A stretch of 64,000 nucleotides of DNA, taken from NCBI GenBank assembly GCA_030761205.1, contig JAULJL010000010.1, positions 4,221,001 to 4,285,000 of the forward strand, given 5' to 3'. The DNA is from Fremontodendron californicum (Eukaryota > Streptophyta > Magnoliopsida > Malvales > Malvaceae). This document shows, in pieces, positions 35,519 to 47,683 of the stretch. The notes beneath the pieces were generated by a model. That model searched no databases. It saw only the letters and a program-made list of their open reading frames with translations, and was not told the DNA's origin. How positions within the stretch are numbered: position 1 is the first letter of the stretch; every line of letters begins with the position of its first letter. The position numbers and the translations under genes are program-made.

Positions 35519-36599
35519 ATTAATAAACAAAACAAAAAATAATTAAAGGCTTATAAATAAATATTAATGAAATATTTTATTTTTTTTCTGTATCGATTTT
35601 TTATAATTATTTATAAATCCTTAATTAATTTTTATTTTACTTATTAATGAAGTGTCTTGTTGTAGTTCAGCAACAATATATAAATCTTATATACTATCAA
35701 TACATCAAATATAAACTCTTTATTTTTAAAATTTTTTTGGTAGAATCTAATTCTCTCTCACCATCTTTGAGTTTTTATTTTTATTTTTTCAAAAGTAACG
35801 CTTAATTCTTTGATTCTTTCGGTGTTGATTATAGTGCGGTTTTATAATTTATTTTTCAACGGTCTAAAAAATTTATCATTAAACATGTAAATGCATATGT
35901 ATTATAAAAACTTACGATAACAAGTGTATAGCTCTCTCAAGAATTTTTAGATAGTTCAATTAATTGTTATGTGTGAGTCTTAAATTTAATTGATTTATAT
36001 TAAATAAATAAAAATATGTATCATTGAAAAAGATAAAAAGTAATTGGGAAAAAGATTAAAAAAAAAAAGAGAATATTTTAATTTCATAAAAATTGGCAAA
36101 AGAAAAAAAAGATAAAAATAAATTTGGACTCATTTTCGACACCACCTCCATTTTATACCCACAAATAACAAAGTATTCTACACGACGATTTAAAATAATA
36201 TAATTTCAAGTGAGTTTTAATTTTAAAGCTTTAAATTTAAATAAATAAACTAACAAAAACTTTATATTTAAAGACAAATAATTTAAACAAATACTAAAAG
36301 CTACAAATTTGAAGGCAAATTTGTGTTTTTTAAGTTTAAAAATCCATAAACCCAATCTCCCAAAAACCCATCACATACATAATTTTACCGTTTTAAGGCT
36401 AAACAATACTAGTATTAGCTTAAAGCCCACTATTTTACGAACGGACGAGTCCATGAAAAATGGCAGAAGGCCGATCCAAACAACCCAAAAACCAGAAAGA
36501 AAAAAAAAAAGTAGTTGCAGTAAGCCTTGCAATAGTAGGCATGTCAGCAGCCTCCGAAAAATCATTCTTTCATCTCCAGCCGCTTCCCTTCTTCTTTCC
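35519..36599. promoter_or_regulatory. Upstream flank of the PPR gene
   Basis: AT-rich sequence with no coding feature of its own. It must hold the PPR promoter. An upstream in-frame ATG at 36453 would extend the protein by 49 residues. Confidence 0.4.
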
Positions 36600-39341
36600 A
36601 TGAATGGATCCTCCAGAACCACAGCGATGAGAAATCGAGCAGCCATTATTAAAACAGGTGAGTCCTTCCATTTCCTCTGCCTCCTCACAAAACCCTTCTC
36701 CTCTTTCCCTTCATCTCTTCCACTAGACCCTGACCCACCCGATCACGACCTCCCTTTGCTCCTCCATGGCATCCTCTCAAGACCCAATTGGCGAAAACAC
36801 CCCTCCCTTCCGAAACTAATCCCTTCCATATCCCCTTCCCATGTCCATTCCCTTTTTTCTCTCAACCCTTATCTCCTTCCCCAAACTGCCCTCGATTTCT
36901 CTTATTGGATCTCGCAAAAACCCAAATTCAAACACTCCATTTTTTCCTTTTCATCCCTTTTAAACATTCTTGTCGCTAACAAATTCTTTGGTCCAGCTGA
37001 GAAAATTCGCCTTGCCATGATCAAATCCCCTTCTTCAATCGACGAAACCCGGTTCGTTTTAGAATTGTTAAAAGAAATGAATAAAAATAACGAACTTCAT
37101 TCCAATTTTAAGCTTTCTGTTAGATCCTATAATTTTTTGTTGATGTCGTTATCCAAATTCTTGATGATTGACGAAATGAAATCTGTTTATAATGAAATGT
37201 TGAACGATAAGGTTTCACCGAATATTTTTACTTGGAATACTATGGTTAATGCTTATTGTAAGATAGGGAATGTGGTTGAGGCTCAATTATATGTGAGTAA
37301 GATTGTGCAGGCGGGATTGAGTCCTGATACGTTTACTTTTACTTCATTGATATTGGGGCATTGTAGGAATAAGGATGTAGATAGCGCGCTTAGGGTTTTT
37401 AAAGAGATGCCGAATAAGGGTTGTCGCAGAAATGAGGTTTCATATACGAATCTTATTCATGGTCTATGTGAGGCTGGACGTGTCGATGAGGCTATCCAGT
37501 TGTTTGAGATGATGGGCGAGGAGTTTTGTTATCCTACTGTTCGTACATACACAGTGATTATTAGTGGATTGTGTGAAGTTGGGAGGATGTCAGAAGGAAT
37601 GAATTTGTTTGAGGAAATGTCGCGGAAAGGGTGTGAGCCAAATGCTCATACTTATACGGTAATCATTGATAGCTTTTGTAAAGAACATAAGGTTGATGAG
37701 GCAAGAAAAATGTTAGATGGGATGTTAGAGAAAGGGCTGGTTCCAATTGTGGTCACCTATAATGCTTTGATTAATGGATATTGCAAGCATGGATTGATGG
37801 AGGCTGCACTGGAAGTTTTGGGTATGATGGAATCTAATAATTGTTGTCCAAATGATCGAACATATAATGAATTGATAACTGGGTTTTGTAAAAAGAATAT
37901 TCACAAGGCAATGACATTTCTTGATAAGATGCTTGAACTTAAGCTGGTACCAAATGTGGTCACATATAATTCATTAATTCATGGGCAGTGTAAAATGGGG
38001 CAATTAGATAGTGCCTTTAGGCTGCTTGAGATGATGAGGGAGGATGGTTTGGTTCCTGACCAATGGACTTATAGTGTTCTTATAGACTCTCTTTGCAAAG
38101 TTGATAGGGTAGAGGAAGCTCGTATTCTCTTTGACTCTCTCAAGGAGAAAAGTTTAAAAGCAAATGAAGTTATATATACTGCTTTGATTGACGGATACTG
38201 CAAGGTTGGAAAAGTTGAAGATGCTCATTCTTTGCTTGACAGAATGCTTAATGAGAACTGCCTGCCAAACTCATGCACTTACAATGCCCTTATAGATGGG
38301 TTATGCAACATGAAAAACGTGAAGGAAGCATTATTGATGGTGAAAAAGATGATGGTGATGGGTGTGAAGCCTACAGAATATACCTATACAATTCTCATTG
38401 AACAGATGCTTAAAGAAGGTGACTTCGATCATGCTCATAGGACTTTTGACCAACTAATTTCCTCGGGATGTCAACCTGATGTATTTACGTATACTGCTTT
38501 TATTCATGCATATTGTAGAGTAGGGAGACTGAACGACGCAGAGGACGTGATGATTAGGATGAAGGAAGAAGGAATTTCTCCGGATTCTCTGACATACACA
38601 TTACTTCTAGATGCATATGGATGCTTGGGATTAATGCATTCTGCATTTGATGTTCTCAAGCGTATGTTTGATGCTGGCTGTGAGCCTTCTTATCATACAT
38701 ATTCTTTTTTAATCAAGCATCTCTCAAAGAAACGAGGGGCAAAGGATGATGGCCCTGCCTTGAATTTGGTTTCAAATGCCACGCTGGTTAATCATGCTGA
38801 TGTGTGGAAGAAACTGGAATTTGACACTGTTTTGGAGTTGTTTGAGAAAATGTGTCAACATGGTTGTGTACCCAATGTTAACACTTATAGCAAGCTTATT
38901 ATAGGACTTTGCAAAGTTGGCCGCTTTGAAGTAGCATGGAGGTTATTTGATCATATGAGAGAACAAGGAATATCTCCTGGTGAAGATGTCTACAACTCTC
39001 TTCTTAGTTGTTGCTGTGAGTTGGGAATGTATGATGATGCTATAATAGTGGCGGATCTAATGATCAATTCTGACCAGTTACCAGATCTGGACTCCTTTAG
39101 GCAACTGGTTTGCGGACTATATGATCAAGGGAGTAAGGAGAAGGGTGACATGGTTTTCGGTAACTTGCTTCGTTGTGGTTATAATAGTGATGAAATAGCT
39201 TGGAAGATTCTTATTGATGGCTTACTGAAAAAGGGGCTTGCTGATAGATGCTTTGAACTCCTAAGCATCATGGAAAAAATGGGCTGCCAGCTCCATCCTA
39301 ATACATATTCAATAATAATTGGAGGAATTGAAGGAACATAG
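36600..39341 (+). CDS. P-class pentatricopeptide repeat protein (At5g65560-like)
   Basis: Intronless, 913 residues from this ATG (an ATG at 36453 gives 962; one at 36627 gives 904). The first 30 or so residues are basic and hydrophobic, without acid until a Glu (MNGSSRTTAMRNRAAIIK...), fitting an organelle targeting peptide, probably mitochondrial. From about residue 175 there are some 19 tandem 35-residue PPR motifs of the P type (for example VVTYNALINGYCKHGLMEAA). No E or DYW editing domain follows. One repeat near 38690-38880 is stretched by about 27 residues. Such proteins bind one organelle RNA in a base-by-base way and act in its stability, processing or translation. The length agrees with the roughly 915-residue Arabidopsis relative, which favours this start. 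Orthology is from memory. Confidence 0.93.
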   Translation: MNGSSRTTAMRNRAAIIKTGESFHFLCLLTKPFSSFPSSLPLDPDPPDHDLPLLLHGILSRPNWRKHPSLPKLIPSISPSHVHSLFSLNPYLLPQTALDFSYWISQKPKFKHSIFSFSSLLNILVANKFFGPAEKIRLAMIKSPSSIDETRFVLELLKEMNKNNELHSNFKLSVRSYNFLLMSLSKFLMIDEMKSVYNEMLNDKVSPNIFTWNTMVNAYCKIGNVVEAQLYVSKIVQAGLSPDTFTFTSLILGHCRNKDVDSALRVFKEMPNKGCRRNEVSYTNLIHGLCEAGRVDEAIQLFEMMGEEFCYPTVRTYTVIISGLCEVGRMSEGMNLFEEMSRKGCEPNAHTYTVIIDSFCKEHKVDEARKMLDGMLEKGLVPIVVTYNALINGYCKHGLMEAALEVLGMMESNNCCPNDRTYNELITGFCKKNIHKAMTFLDKMLELKLVPNVVTYNSLIHGQCKMGQLDSAFRLLEMMREDGLVPDQWTYSVLIDSLCKVDRVEEARILFDSLKEKSLKANEVIYTALIDGYCKVGKVEDAHSLLDRMLNENCLPNSCTYNALIDGLCNMKNVKEALLMVKKMMVMGVKPTEYTYTILIEQMLKEGDFDHAHRTFDQLISSGCQPDVFTYTAFIHAYCRVGRLNDAEDVMIRMKEEGISPDSLTYTLLLDAYGCLGLMHSAFDVLKRMFDAGCEPSYHTYSFLIKHLSKKRGAKDDGPALNLVSNATLVNHADVWKKLEFDTVLELFEKMCQHGCVPNVNTYSKLIIGLCKVGRFEVAWRLFDHMREQGISPGEDVYNSLLSCCCELGMYDDAIIVADLMINSDQLPDLDSFRQLVCGLYDQGSKEKGDMVFGNLLRCGYNSDEIAWKILIDGLLKKGLADRCFELLSIMEKMGCQLHPNTYSIIIGGIEGT

Positions 39342-41774
39342 AGTATTGATTCTTGGTATTGTTTCCTTTAGATTCTTGCTTTTTTTGTTATTGAAAAGGT
39401 GGCCTTTGCATTTCTCTTCCTTCTAGATGGGTGCTAGTGATGTATAGATTGAAGACTGCATTCCTTTTGGCTTGCCATCTCAATACATAAAAGAGGGGTT
39501 CTTGTTTCAATTGAAACATTTCTACTAGGCTGGCAGTGGGGGAGCAGTTTTTCAGTGAGAAGCACACACATTTTCCCAAATTCCTGGCCACTGATAGTGG
39601 TAGTGGCCCCTCATCGAGCAAACCACTCTAGCTGACAATCAAGAGGCAAGTACATATTTCCTTTCTCATACTTGTTCAACTACTAGTGTTTTTGACCCTC
39701 TATTAATCATGTTCTTTGCTTTTCTATTTTCCTGCCTATCTTCCCCCTCTGAAGCTACTTTAAGAGGATTCAGTTCTTTGCCTGCATATGTACGATCATT
39801 TTCTCCTTAAGTCTATGCATATTATTTGTGCTCCTCGTACACTTAAAAATGTGTGTCTAAAGATAGGCACGAAACTATTATGAGATTGTTGTCTAACTAG
39901 ATGTATCTGTCTGTATTCTTACAAACTAATTTCTCATCAAGGTAACTAGAAATTAACATTCACAAGTTTGCCAATTGCCACCAGTTACTGTGTCATTGTG
40001 GAATCAAATTGAATCTTAAATATTCTGGATCAAACAATTTCCCGTCTTCTCCATTTGAACAATATATGCTTGCTCCAAGACTTGTTAGCCAATGATGTTA
40101 GAGCATCATTCTCTATAGCCCAAAATAACACAAATGAAGTGCTAAACTAAAATATGGCATCCTGTCTATGTCAGGCAGGTACGTTATGAATATGTGTTGA
40201 AATTAATTAACCATTAATAAGTTGCAAAGTTCTTTTCCAAAATATGTTGGCATGATTTACCCTGGATGGCATTTGGTGGGCAAGATACTCTAAAGAATAC
40301 TTAATAATACTAATAAAAAACTGTTTTTTGACATAAAAATTTCATTTACTAATGGTGTTGTGGTTTACTGATTTAGAATGATTGGTACCGATCTAGGTAA
40401 ATATCTAAAAGGAAAATATGCACAAAATGATGTATACCATTGATGAAAGTTCTTTGAGTTGCTTCATTCTTTTCTTTTCCTGTTGAGTTCTGACATGTTC
40501 TTGACCTTGATATTGAATTGAAGCCTTAGCTGCTGATCCACAATAGCTTACTTTTTGCATCTCTTTATTTGTCGAAATTTTATTGTTTTTGACTCTCTGT
40601 TCACTGTTCTTATGATCTTATCTTACATAATAACTTGAATGGAATGTCTTTACAGTTACTTGATTTGCCTAGCAGAGATTGGGAAGAAATTACATAGAAT
40701 ATTTTACATTTAACTTTCGTTTTTTTTTTTGTTCTAATGTTATTAAAAGTTGTGGATGTTAATTACATAGATTTTTTCCCTTGTCGTTTTAGTTTGCATT
40801 GCTCATTACATGGCAATAATTGTCTGCTTTAATTCTCGTGCTGCAGAAATCATCACATGCCCATGAGAGCTACAAAGCGCCTACTGCAACCGAATCAGTT
40901 GGAAAGCACCAAATTGAACATAGCTCGGTTAGTGCTCACTAGTAAAACCTTGATTATCCAAAAAAAAAACTAAAAAAACCCCCTTGATTTTGGTATCAAG
41001 ATAAAGCTAACCATCTCTCACATGTGAAAAAAAAAAAAAAAAAAAAAAATGAAAGAGAAGTCAAGAAGTTATGTACACTGATAATTGTATTGAACTTTAG
41101 GGTACATAAATATCAAATTCTTTTGAAAGTGTTTTAAGGCTAATCATAATGTTTGAAAGAATTTATCCAATTTTTGCCAATGATAAATTAAAGGTTAGGG
41201 ATTTGTTTGGATAAAATTAAATGTTAAATATTTATTTGGGTACAAATTAAAATTAAAGATTTATTTGAGTATAATAAAAATATAAAAATTATTTAAATAA
41301 AGTGATAAAATTCAAGATTTTTTATTATTATTTAAGTCTAAAGTAAAACAAAATTAAAAATTATCCCATACTCAGCGTTTTCAGGGAGATTATCGACGTG
41401 AGGCAAAGGGAGTTTTATGAATTGTATTGCAGATGCTAAGTTTGGAGGGAGTTTGGGGAGACGATCGATGTTTTCTTGGGATGGAAATGAAGGAGATTTT
41501 GTGACCCTTTCGAGCTATAAGCTTGGCCAGTTCTAACTTCTAAGTATGGGATCATGCGATCAAAGTGCTAGCCATGGGAACATATGGCTATGTTATTTAG
41601 AACTGTGTTTTTTCGGTAGAGAATTTCACAATGAAATGAAATAGTAGTACTGCAAAGGACACCCAAACAATTAATATAGAAGGAATGCCAATTATTGCGA
41701 ATGCATAAAATGCAGCATATTTTCCATTTGAAAAATATAAGCCCTATAAAATTTTAGTCAAAATATGGAACTTA
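39342..41774. other. Intergenic region downstream of the PPR gene
   Basis: Starts with the PPR 3' UTR. An exon-like piece preceded by CTGCAG lies at 40847-40930, but it has no recognisable product. 41130-41345 is a diverged relative of the MITE at 924-1206 (TTTATTTGGGTACAAATT, AATAAAAATATAAAA). The short frames here are not supported. Confidence 0.4.
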
Positions 41775-43095
41775 CAGTTCGTTTGTTTCATTGAAAATAA
41801 TTTACGGAAAATAATTTTTGTATTTTTTGGTGTTTGGTTGACGAAAAATTATTTGATCAACGAAAAATGATTTGTTAGTCAACGAAAAATAAGAGGTTTT
41901 TTTTTCTGAAAATTATTTCTTCTTTTCAAAAGGGGAAGACAATTTTTTGAAAAGAACTGTCATGAGTAGGATTACTCGAATAGGAATTTGAAAATCATAT
42001 TTTAAATCGAAACTTAACTTGACTCGAGCCAAATATTATTATATTAATACAAATATTTATTTTTTAATTATAAAAATATATTAAAATATTAATACAAACA
42101 TATTTTAATATTGTCATTTTCAATATTTTATTTAAATATTATTAAACCTACATATTTATATTTTAATTATATAATATAATATTTATATTTATATTTTAAT
42201 AATAAATTATTAATATAATGACTATAATTTATTAGTTTAATAAAAATATTATTTCATATAACAATATCATTATTTTAATAATAAATTATAACACTATAAA
42301 TATTTTAAAATTTAAATAATATTTTTAATATTTTATTGAAAAATGTGTTTATATTACTATTTTAATAATAAATATATATAAATTATACTTTATAAATATT
42401 TAATAATAAACATTTTTAGTATAAAAAGATTATTATTTTAATAGTATAAATATTAATTAATAGAAATAATATTTTAATAATTATTAAAACACTTTAAATA
42501 TTTTAAAATATTAATATAATTAGCGTTTTAATAATAAATAATATTAATAGAAATAATAGTCTTATTTTTTAATAATAAATATTTTAATATTTATGCCATA
42601 TTACTATTTGAAAAATAGAAGTAATATTTTAATAATAATTATATTAATATAAATAATATTTTAATATTTATATCAATATTACTATTTGAAAAACTAAAAA
42701 TAATATTTTATAATAATTATATTAATACAAATAAAATTTAATAATTATTATATTAATCAAATAATATTTTAATATTTTAAATATTAATATAATTAATGTT
42801 TTAATAATAAATAGTATTATTTTAAGTATTTAATATTAATATAATATTTTAGTATTAAATATTGTTATTAAATATTAATATTTTAATAAAAAATTATTTT
42901 TAATATTTTAATAATTAATATTTATGTCAATATTGATATTTGAAAAAAATAGATTTTCCAAAAAATAACCAAACAACAGAAAATATTTTTGTAAATTATC
43001 CAAACATAAAAAAAAAATCTCTACTTTTTTGAAAAATCTTCACATTTTTCAAAAAATATTTTCTGAAAACCAATTTCTGCGAAATAAATAGACCC
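41775..43095. mobile_element. AT-rich TIR element, possibly Tourist/Harbinger-like
   Basis: Flanked by TTA at 41772-41774 and 43096-43098. The left end CAGTTCGTTTGTTTCATTGA and the reverse complement of the right end, GGGTCTATTTATTTCGCAGA, align imperfectly, followed by GAAAATAATTT-like sequence on both sides. The middle (about 42000-42950) is almost pure A/T, made of ATTTTAATAATA-like units. A three-base TTA duplication alone is weak evidence. Confidence 0.5.
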
Positions 43096-43319
43096 TTATA
43101 TTCAAAATAGTGTATACATATAAAAGAATGTTACATACACTTTTTTTTGGCCATCAGACTATACAATTGATTGCACAAAGTATAAATTTGAGCATATATG
43201 AATATAACATCTAATCTTTCTAACAACAAAAAGATGCAAAAATTTCAGTGAACCAGTAATGTCGAAATAAGCCGGTTGGGGGTGTCTATGGTTACTGATA
43301 AATATACCTGCAAAACTCT

Positions 43320-46300
43320 TTATTTTGAGGACGAGGTCAGCTTATTTTCCTCGGAATCATGCTTCAAGGTGGTATCCCCACCCATCAATTCCTGAAAACC
43401 TTCAACCTTCACTGGTGGAGCTCTAACAATACCCATGTTCCTGCATGCATATATATATATATAAGATGTTGAATTTCAGCATATGATCAAGTTGAAATAT
43501 TCCAAAGTAAAATTAATTCTCCACCGGAGTTTTTCTTACGGTGTTTGAGGAATTTGTGGAGACATCAACTGCCTGAATTGGTTGCTGGGCTGAGCATGCA
43601 GATTCGATATTGCAGCAAGTTGCTGCTTACGGAACTGCATTTGCGGATGTCTGGTATTGATAGGATTAAAGGCATTGCTATCCATGGGCAGCTCTGATGG
43701 GTTTTCAATCTTAACTTGCACCATAGGTCGGTCTTTATCCATATCCATAACAGGACGAGGGGTGGATGGATGGCACCTGCGCATTCTGTCCAACTGCTGC
43801 TGCTGCTGAAAAGTTAAATTCTGCAGATGAACCATCTGCTGCAACTGTTGCATCTGCGGATGCATTTGTCTTGTCATCTGAAGCTTCACCATCAAATTCG
43901 TATGATAAACGTTGTTAAGAAGACCACAAAATGCAAAGATCAAATTGAGGACACATACACATCAACATATTAAAAGGAGAAAAACACAATACAGGAGTTA
44001 AACTAAAACCAGGAGCATCTCTTCTTATCTTTATTCTTTCATCCATAATCCTACTAAACAAGATGCTGCATATTCGAAGTATCTAACGTAATTCCCCAAA
44101 GATTATATCAACATCAAAAGAAGATAAACCATATAACTATAAAGACTTAGGTGAAAGTCGTAACCATAAAAATCCAGCTTGCTAATGATAAATCCAAGTC
44201 CAAAGAAAAAGATGAGTACAATGAAAACATTAATGATTCACAGAAGGCTTTTATTTTCAGGACTGCCTTTGGGCAAGAAGTGTCCGTGCAAGCCATTCAG
44301 CAGGAGGCAAAAAATAAAAAATATATATATACTTACTTGCTGGGCCATCAAAGAGCATTTTGGTGCTGTGCCTGCAATTGTCACTGGATCCCATGCATTT
44401 GTTGCTGAGCTAGTTGCACTAAGTTCCTGGTACTATCCTTGACAAGTTCAGCTAGAGTCCCAAAGTTACTGCAATAAAAAAGAAACATGTTAGATAATAT
44501 ATGAAATAGAGAAACCCTAATCAAAGGGAAAACAACACAAAATGTACAAAAAGGAGAGAGGTATGTATATTTGATGTTAAAAACAGACATCAAAAAGTTG
44601 AGAATATGACAAGCATACAAAAAGAACATACATACATATATATAGAATGACCTAATACAAAGGGATGAGAAAGTTTAAGACCAGGTGATCAGCTCGTATC
44701 TAAGATAAACATGCTTTCGCCAGAAATTGTCCAAATTAGGCATCAATATGGTAGTATATTAATAGTGAAATTATGATACTCCAATCATGATGAAAGAATG
44801 CCGTATACAATCACTTCAAACCATAAATTTATTCATAGATATTCTAAAAATTTGTTCAAATTCATAAATGAAGGGGGACCCAATTTCAAAGGTTCTTCAC
44901 TTCCCCAATGTGCCAAAAATATTCAATAACAGCACATCCATGCAACATACATTCTTCTTTAAATATTCGAGACCAACTAACATCCTAATTGAGCACCCAA
45001 ATAATTTTTTTTGGAAAGTTCAAAACGTGACAGTGAATTGGAACCAATGCCATAAAGTAAAGCAAACTGGATTTCAAAATTTACCTATATCCTGATGTTT
45101 GAAGCAACATCCTAATTAGTTCAATGGCTGAACACTGTTTTCTGTAATTATCAGTAAGAACTTTTAGATTACGACCAAGTTTAGAAACGTGACAGCTAAG
45201 AAACTGAGAGAAGACTTCAACTGGAGCTTCTGTGGCACCTTCAAACCCAACACCAGTTAGCAACTGTGCTATGACCTTTCGAGACATCTGTGATGCTTGT
45301 TCCTGACCAAGGTGCTTCCTGTTATTCTTTCCACGATGTATGTTTCCACCCTGTTCCATGTTGAGGTACTCAGGCCTTATACCAAGCCTCTCGAGCATAA
45401 CAGGACTCCGGGTTGAAAGTTGAGGTAAGAGTATCGAAAATGCCATAGAACTCTATTGTCTTCTTATCCCGCACTCTGGTTGTTGGTGGAAGGGCACTAT
45501 CAGGTACACTATTCATCATAAACATTGTTTCAGGGAAAAAGGGGATGTCATCATCGGCTGAGTTATTGTCATCTAGAACAGAATTTGATTCTAGACCAGT
45601 ATTTCCATATCCCATATACTGATCTTCCTGAAATGCCACACGTCTTTTCTTATGCTTCTGAAGAATTCTAAGATATGCGGTCATTTCCTCTGGTGTACGT
45701 TTTTCAGACTCTCGGTCCCCCAAAGACAACTTATAAGGTCTGGTAAAGCTATACTTCTCAATAAATTGACTATACCATGTTTCAGGCAACTCTTCATTCC
45801 TGTATCTCTGGGATAAACTATCAAATTCAGATTCACCATATAAAAAGCAAACAAAAAATTTCAAAGGTGAAAATTTCAAAAAATAACTTTTGTGAACAAG
45901 AAAATACGTGATTTTACTTTAATATGAAAAAGAAACTATATTCCAAGTGATATTTCATTTTCACCATTTACTCATTTTTATCAAATGTATAATAAATTTT
46001 TGTTCAACAATTTTACTGATACTTTATAGCCACTTTTGAAACTAAAATTAATCCCCTTAACATAAAAAATTAGAGTAAAGCCACAAAAATGTTTTTTTTT
46101 CCTTAAAAAAAAAACAGAAATTGTAAAACAAAATACTGAAGAAAGGAGAAAGGAGAAAGGAGAAAAATCAGATATTTAACGGCGCCGTATTAAATGCAGC
46201 ACCACCATCCTGTAACGAACCCTCCAAAGTAAAGTACACGTCATCACTGTGCAACTGTAAGTCTAAGCAAGGCAAAAATACAGTAAAAAAAAAAAATCAA

Positions 46301-46653
46301 ATAACTAAAAAATTTAAGTTAATTATTGGATAAAATTCCTTACAATTCGGATTAAGCTTTGAAACGGCAACCGAAGAAGAAGAAGAATTAGCGGCGTTGT
46401 TAGAGTTGGTTCTTAGGAAGAGAGCGACGGTGGCTTTATCGAACAAGAGTGCGCGAGCTCTGAGCTGGAGATGAATCTGAGCCCTAGACTTTGAGTCGTC
46501 AACGCGCATGAATGATTCCCAAGCCAAAGGAGACGAGAGAAAATGGATGAAAGAGGCGTAGGATGAATCGGCGAGCCAGGCTCGCCAGACGCCGCATGAC
46601 TCCAGCCGCCGAGCTAGGTCGTAGCCGCGTCCGTCGTTGCCGAGAAGAGCCAT
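43320..46653 (-). pseudogene. Histone-fold, Gln-rich coactivator-like gene, apparently broken
   Basis: Exons on the minus strand: 46344-46653 (MALLGNDGRGYDLARRLE), 46181-46262, 45085-45817, 44337-44468, 43540-43877 and 43320-43440 (ends ...NKLTSSSK, TAA). The middle exon encodes a stretch resembling a Bromo_TP/SPT7-type histone fold (VIAQLLTGVGFEGATEAPVE, LLQTSGYR). The later exons are Gln/Met-rich (MQQLQQMV) and end in VKVEGFQELMGGD. I infer a nuclear SAGA/TFIID-like subunit; no name is assigned. Three faults are seen: an extra base near 45432 (FDTL and PQLSTRS lie in different frames), TGA near 44379 in a Gln-rich run, and a lost base near 44352. Either a recent pseudogene or assembly errors. 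The GTTAAA donor at 46180 is unusual. Confidence 0.7.
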
Positions 46654-46828
46654 AATTTTGGAGGGAGGGAAAGCCCTAAGGAGCTGGGAGTTTGAGAGTT
46701 TTGGATACGGTTATGGGTCTGAATTAGATTGGGTTCACAATTTTTTTGTTGTGAATGTTGGGCCACTTTTGGGCTTATTGGGCCTAATTTAGGAGAGATT
46801 TAAAAAATATATCAAGATTAAAAAATTC

Positions 46829-46900
46829 GCGCCAGGTAGGGGTCGAACCTACGGCCTTCTGCTTAGGAAACAGACGCTCTATCCACTGAGCTACAGGCGC
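46829..46900 (-). tRNA. trnR-CCU: tRNA-Arg (anticodon CCT)
   Basis: Seventy-two bases on the minus strand fold as a cloverleaf: acceptor GCGCCTG / CTGGCGC, D arm GCTC...GAGC, anticodon stem TCTGT...GCAGA with loop TTCCTAA (CCT at 46867-46865), and T arm GTAGG-TTCGACC-CCTAC. A box (TAGCTCAGTGGA) and B box (GGTTCGACCCC) are intact. There is no intron and no CCA is encoded, as expected for a nuclear gene. The sixth acceptor pair is T-T. Decodes AGG. Confidence 0.95.
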
Positions 46901-46990
46901 TTCTAATGTTTTCTCTCACTCAAAAAATCATTAAATATGTTTTTTTGTTTCTTTACTTTTATTTTGTTAGCAAATTATTGGAGTTTTTTC

Positions 46991-47352
46991 TTTTTTGGAT
47001 AAGTAGTTTGAATTCCCATTTATCCAAGAAGCAGTTAACTGCTACAATGGTACAATAATGCAATGATACAGAAGTAATAAAACTAATCCAACAGAATGAA
47101 ACTAATCAATCCTAAAGGAACTGAACAATCCATCTAGTTATTCAGCTTCCAAGCATTACAGAGAGCAATATTGACAGAGTCTAGTTTGATTTGTTGGAGA
47201 TCATGCAATCGAAGGCCAACAATGTCTCGGATACCTTCCATAATCGTATCCTCAGTGATTGCAACTTGGCCATATAGCCTGTTATTACGTTCTCTCCACA
47301 CTGAGTAGATCGTAGCATTCCAAGCTATGCGCTGAGATCAAGGACCTTCCCT
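46991..47352 (-). mobile_element. 5'-truncated LINE insertion
   Basis: A 362-bp insert flanked by a perfect 17-bp direct repeat ATTATTGGAGTTTTTTC (46974-46990 and 47353-47369). Read on the minus strand it encodes the last part of a plant LINE ORF2 (SVWRERNNRLYG, then ...NAWKLNN and a stop near 47136), followed by a short 3' tail ending in A's next to the target repeat. This is the signature of target-primed reverse transcription. Confidence 0.85.
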
Positions 47353-47358
47353 ATTATT

Positions 47359-47683
47359 GGAGTTTTTTCCCTTACCAATGTAAATTCAAATCTTTGTTCC
47401 CAAACCAGAGTACTTATTTCCTTATACAAGGTATTTTAAACCACGTCAACTACCTCCATGCTTAGTTGGCCACTGAAATTTTTTTCTCGCTCTTTCTTTA
47501 TATTTTTTATTTCTTCTTTCCTTTTTAGCCTTCTTTTTCCCGTATGCAAGACAACCATTTTCTACTGGATCTAATCTTTGCAGTCGAAGGTTCTGTCTCT
47601 GAAGCCGCAAAGTTTCTAGGTGCGTTACATTAACCTCCATTTTTACTTGTATTTATTTATAACGCCTCTGTTACTTCCATTAC
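47359..47683 (-). repeat. Inverted duplicated gene fragment, left arm
   Basis: Minus strand reads MEVNVTHLETLRLQRQ, a basic Lys/Arg run (KKAKKERRNKKYKERARKK) and FQWPTKHGGS. It is about 325 bases and matches 48897-49297 in the opposite orientation with few differences. The source gene was not recognised. Confidence 0.75.

Noticed and set aside
36309..36452. Extension of the PPR protein to 36309
   Set aside because: The first codon is TTG. The first ATG in frame is 36453, and length comparison favours 36600.
41390..41545. Possible exon after TTGCAG at 41432 (FGGSLGRRSMFSWDGNEGDF)
   Set aside because: Short, no recognised family, no partner exons found.
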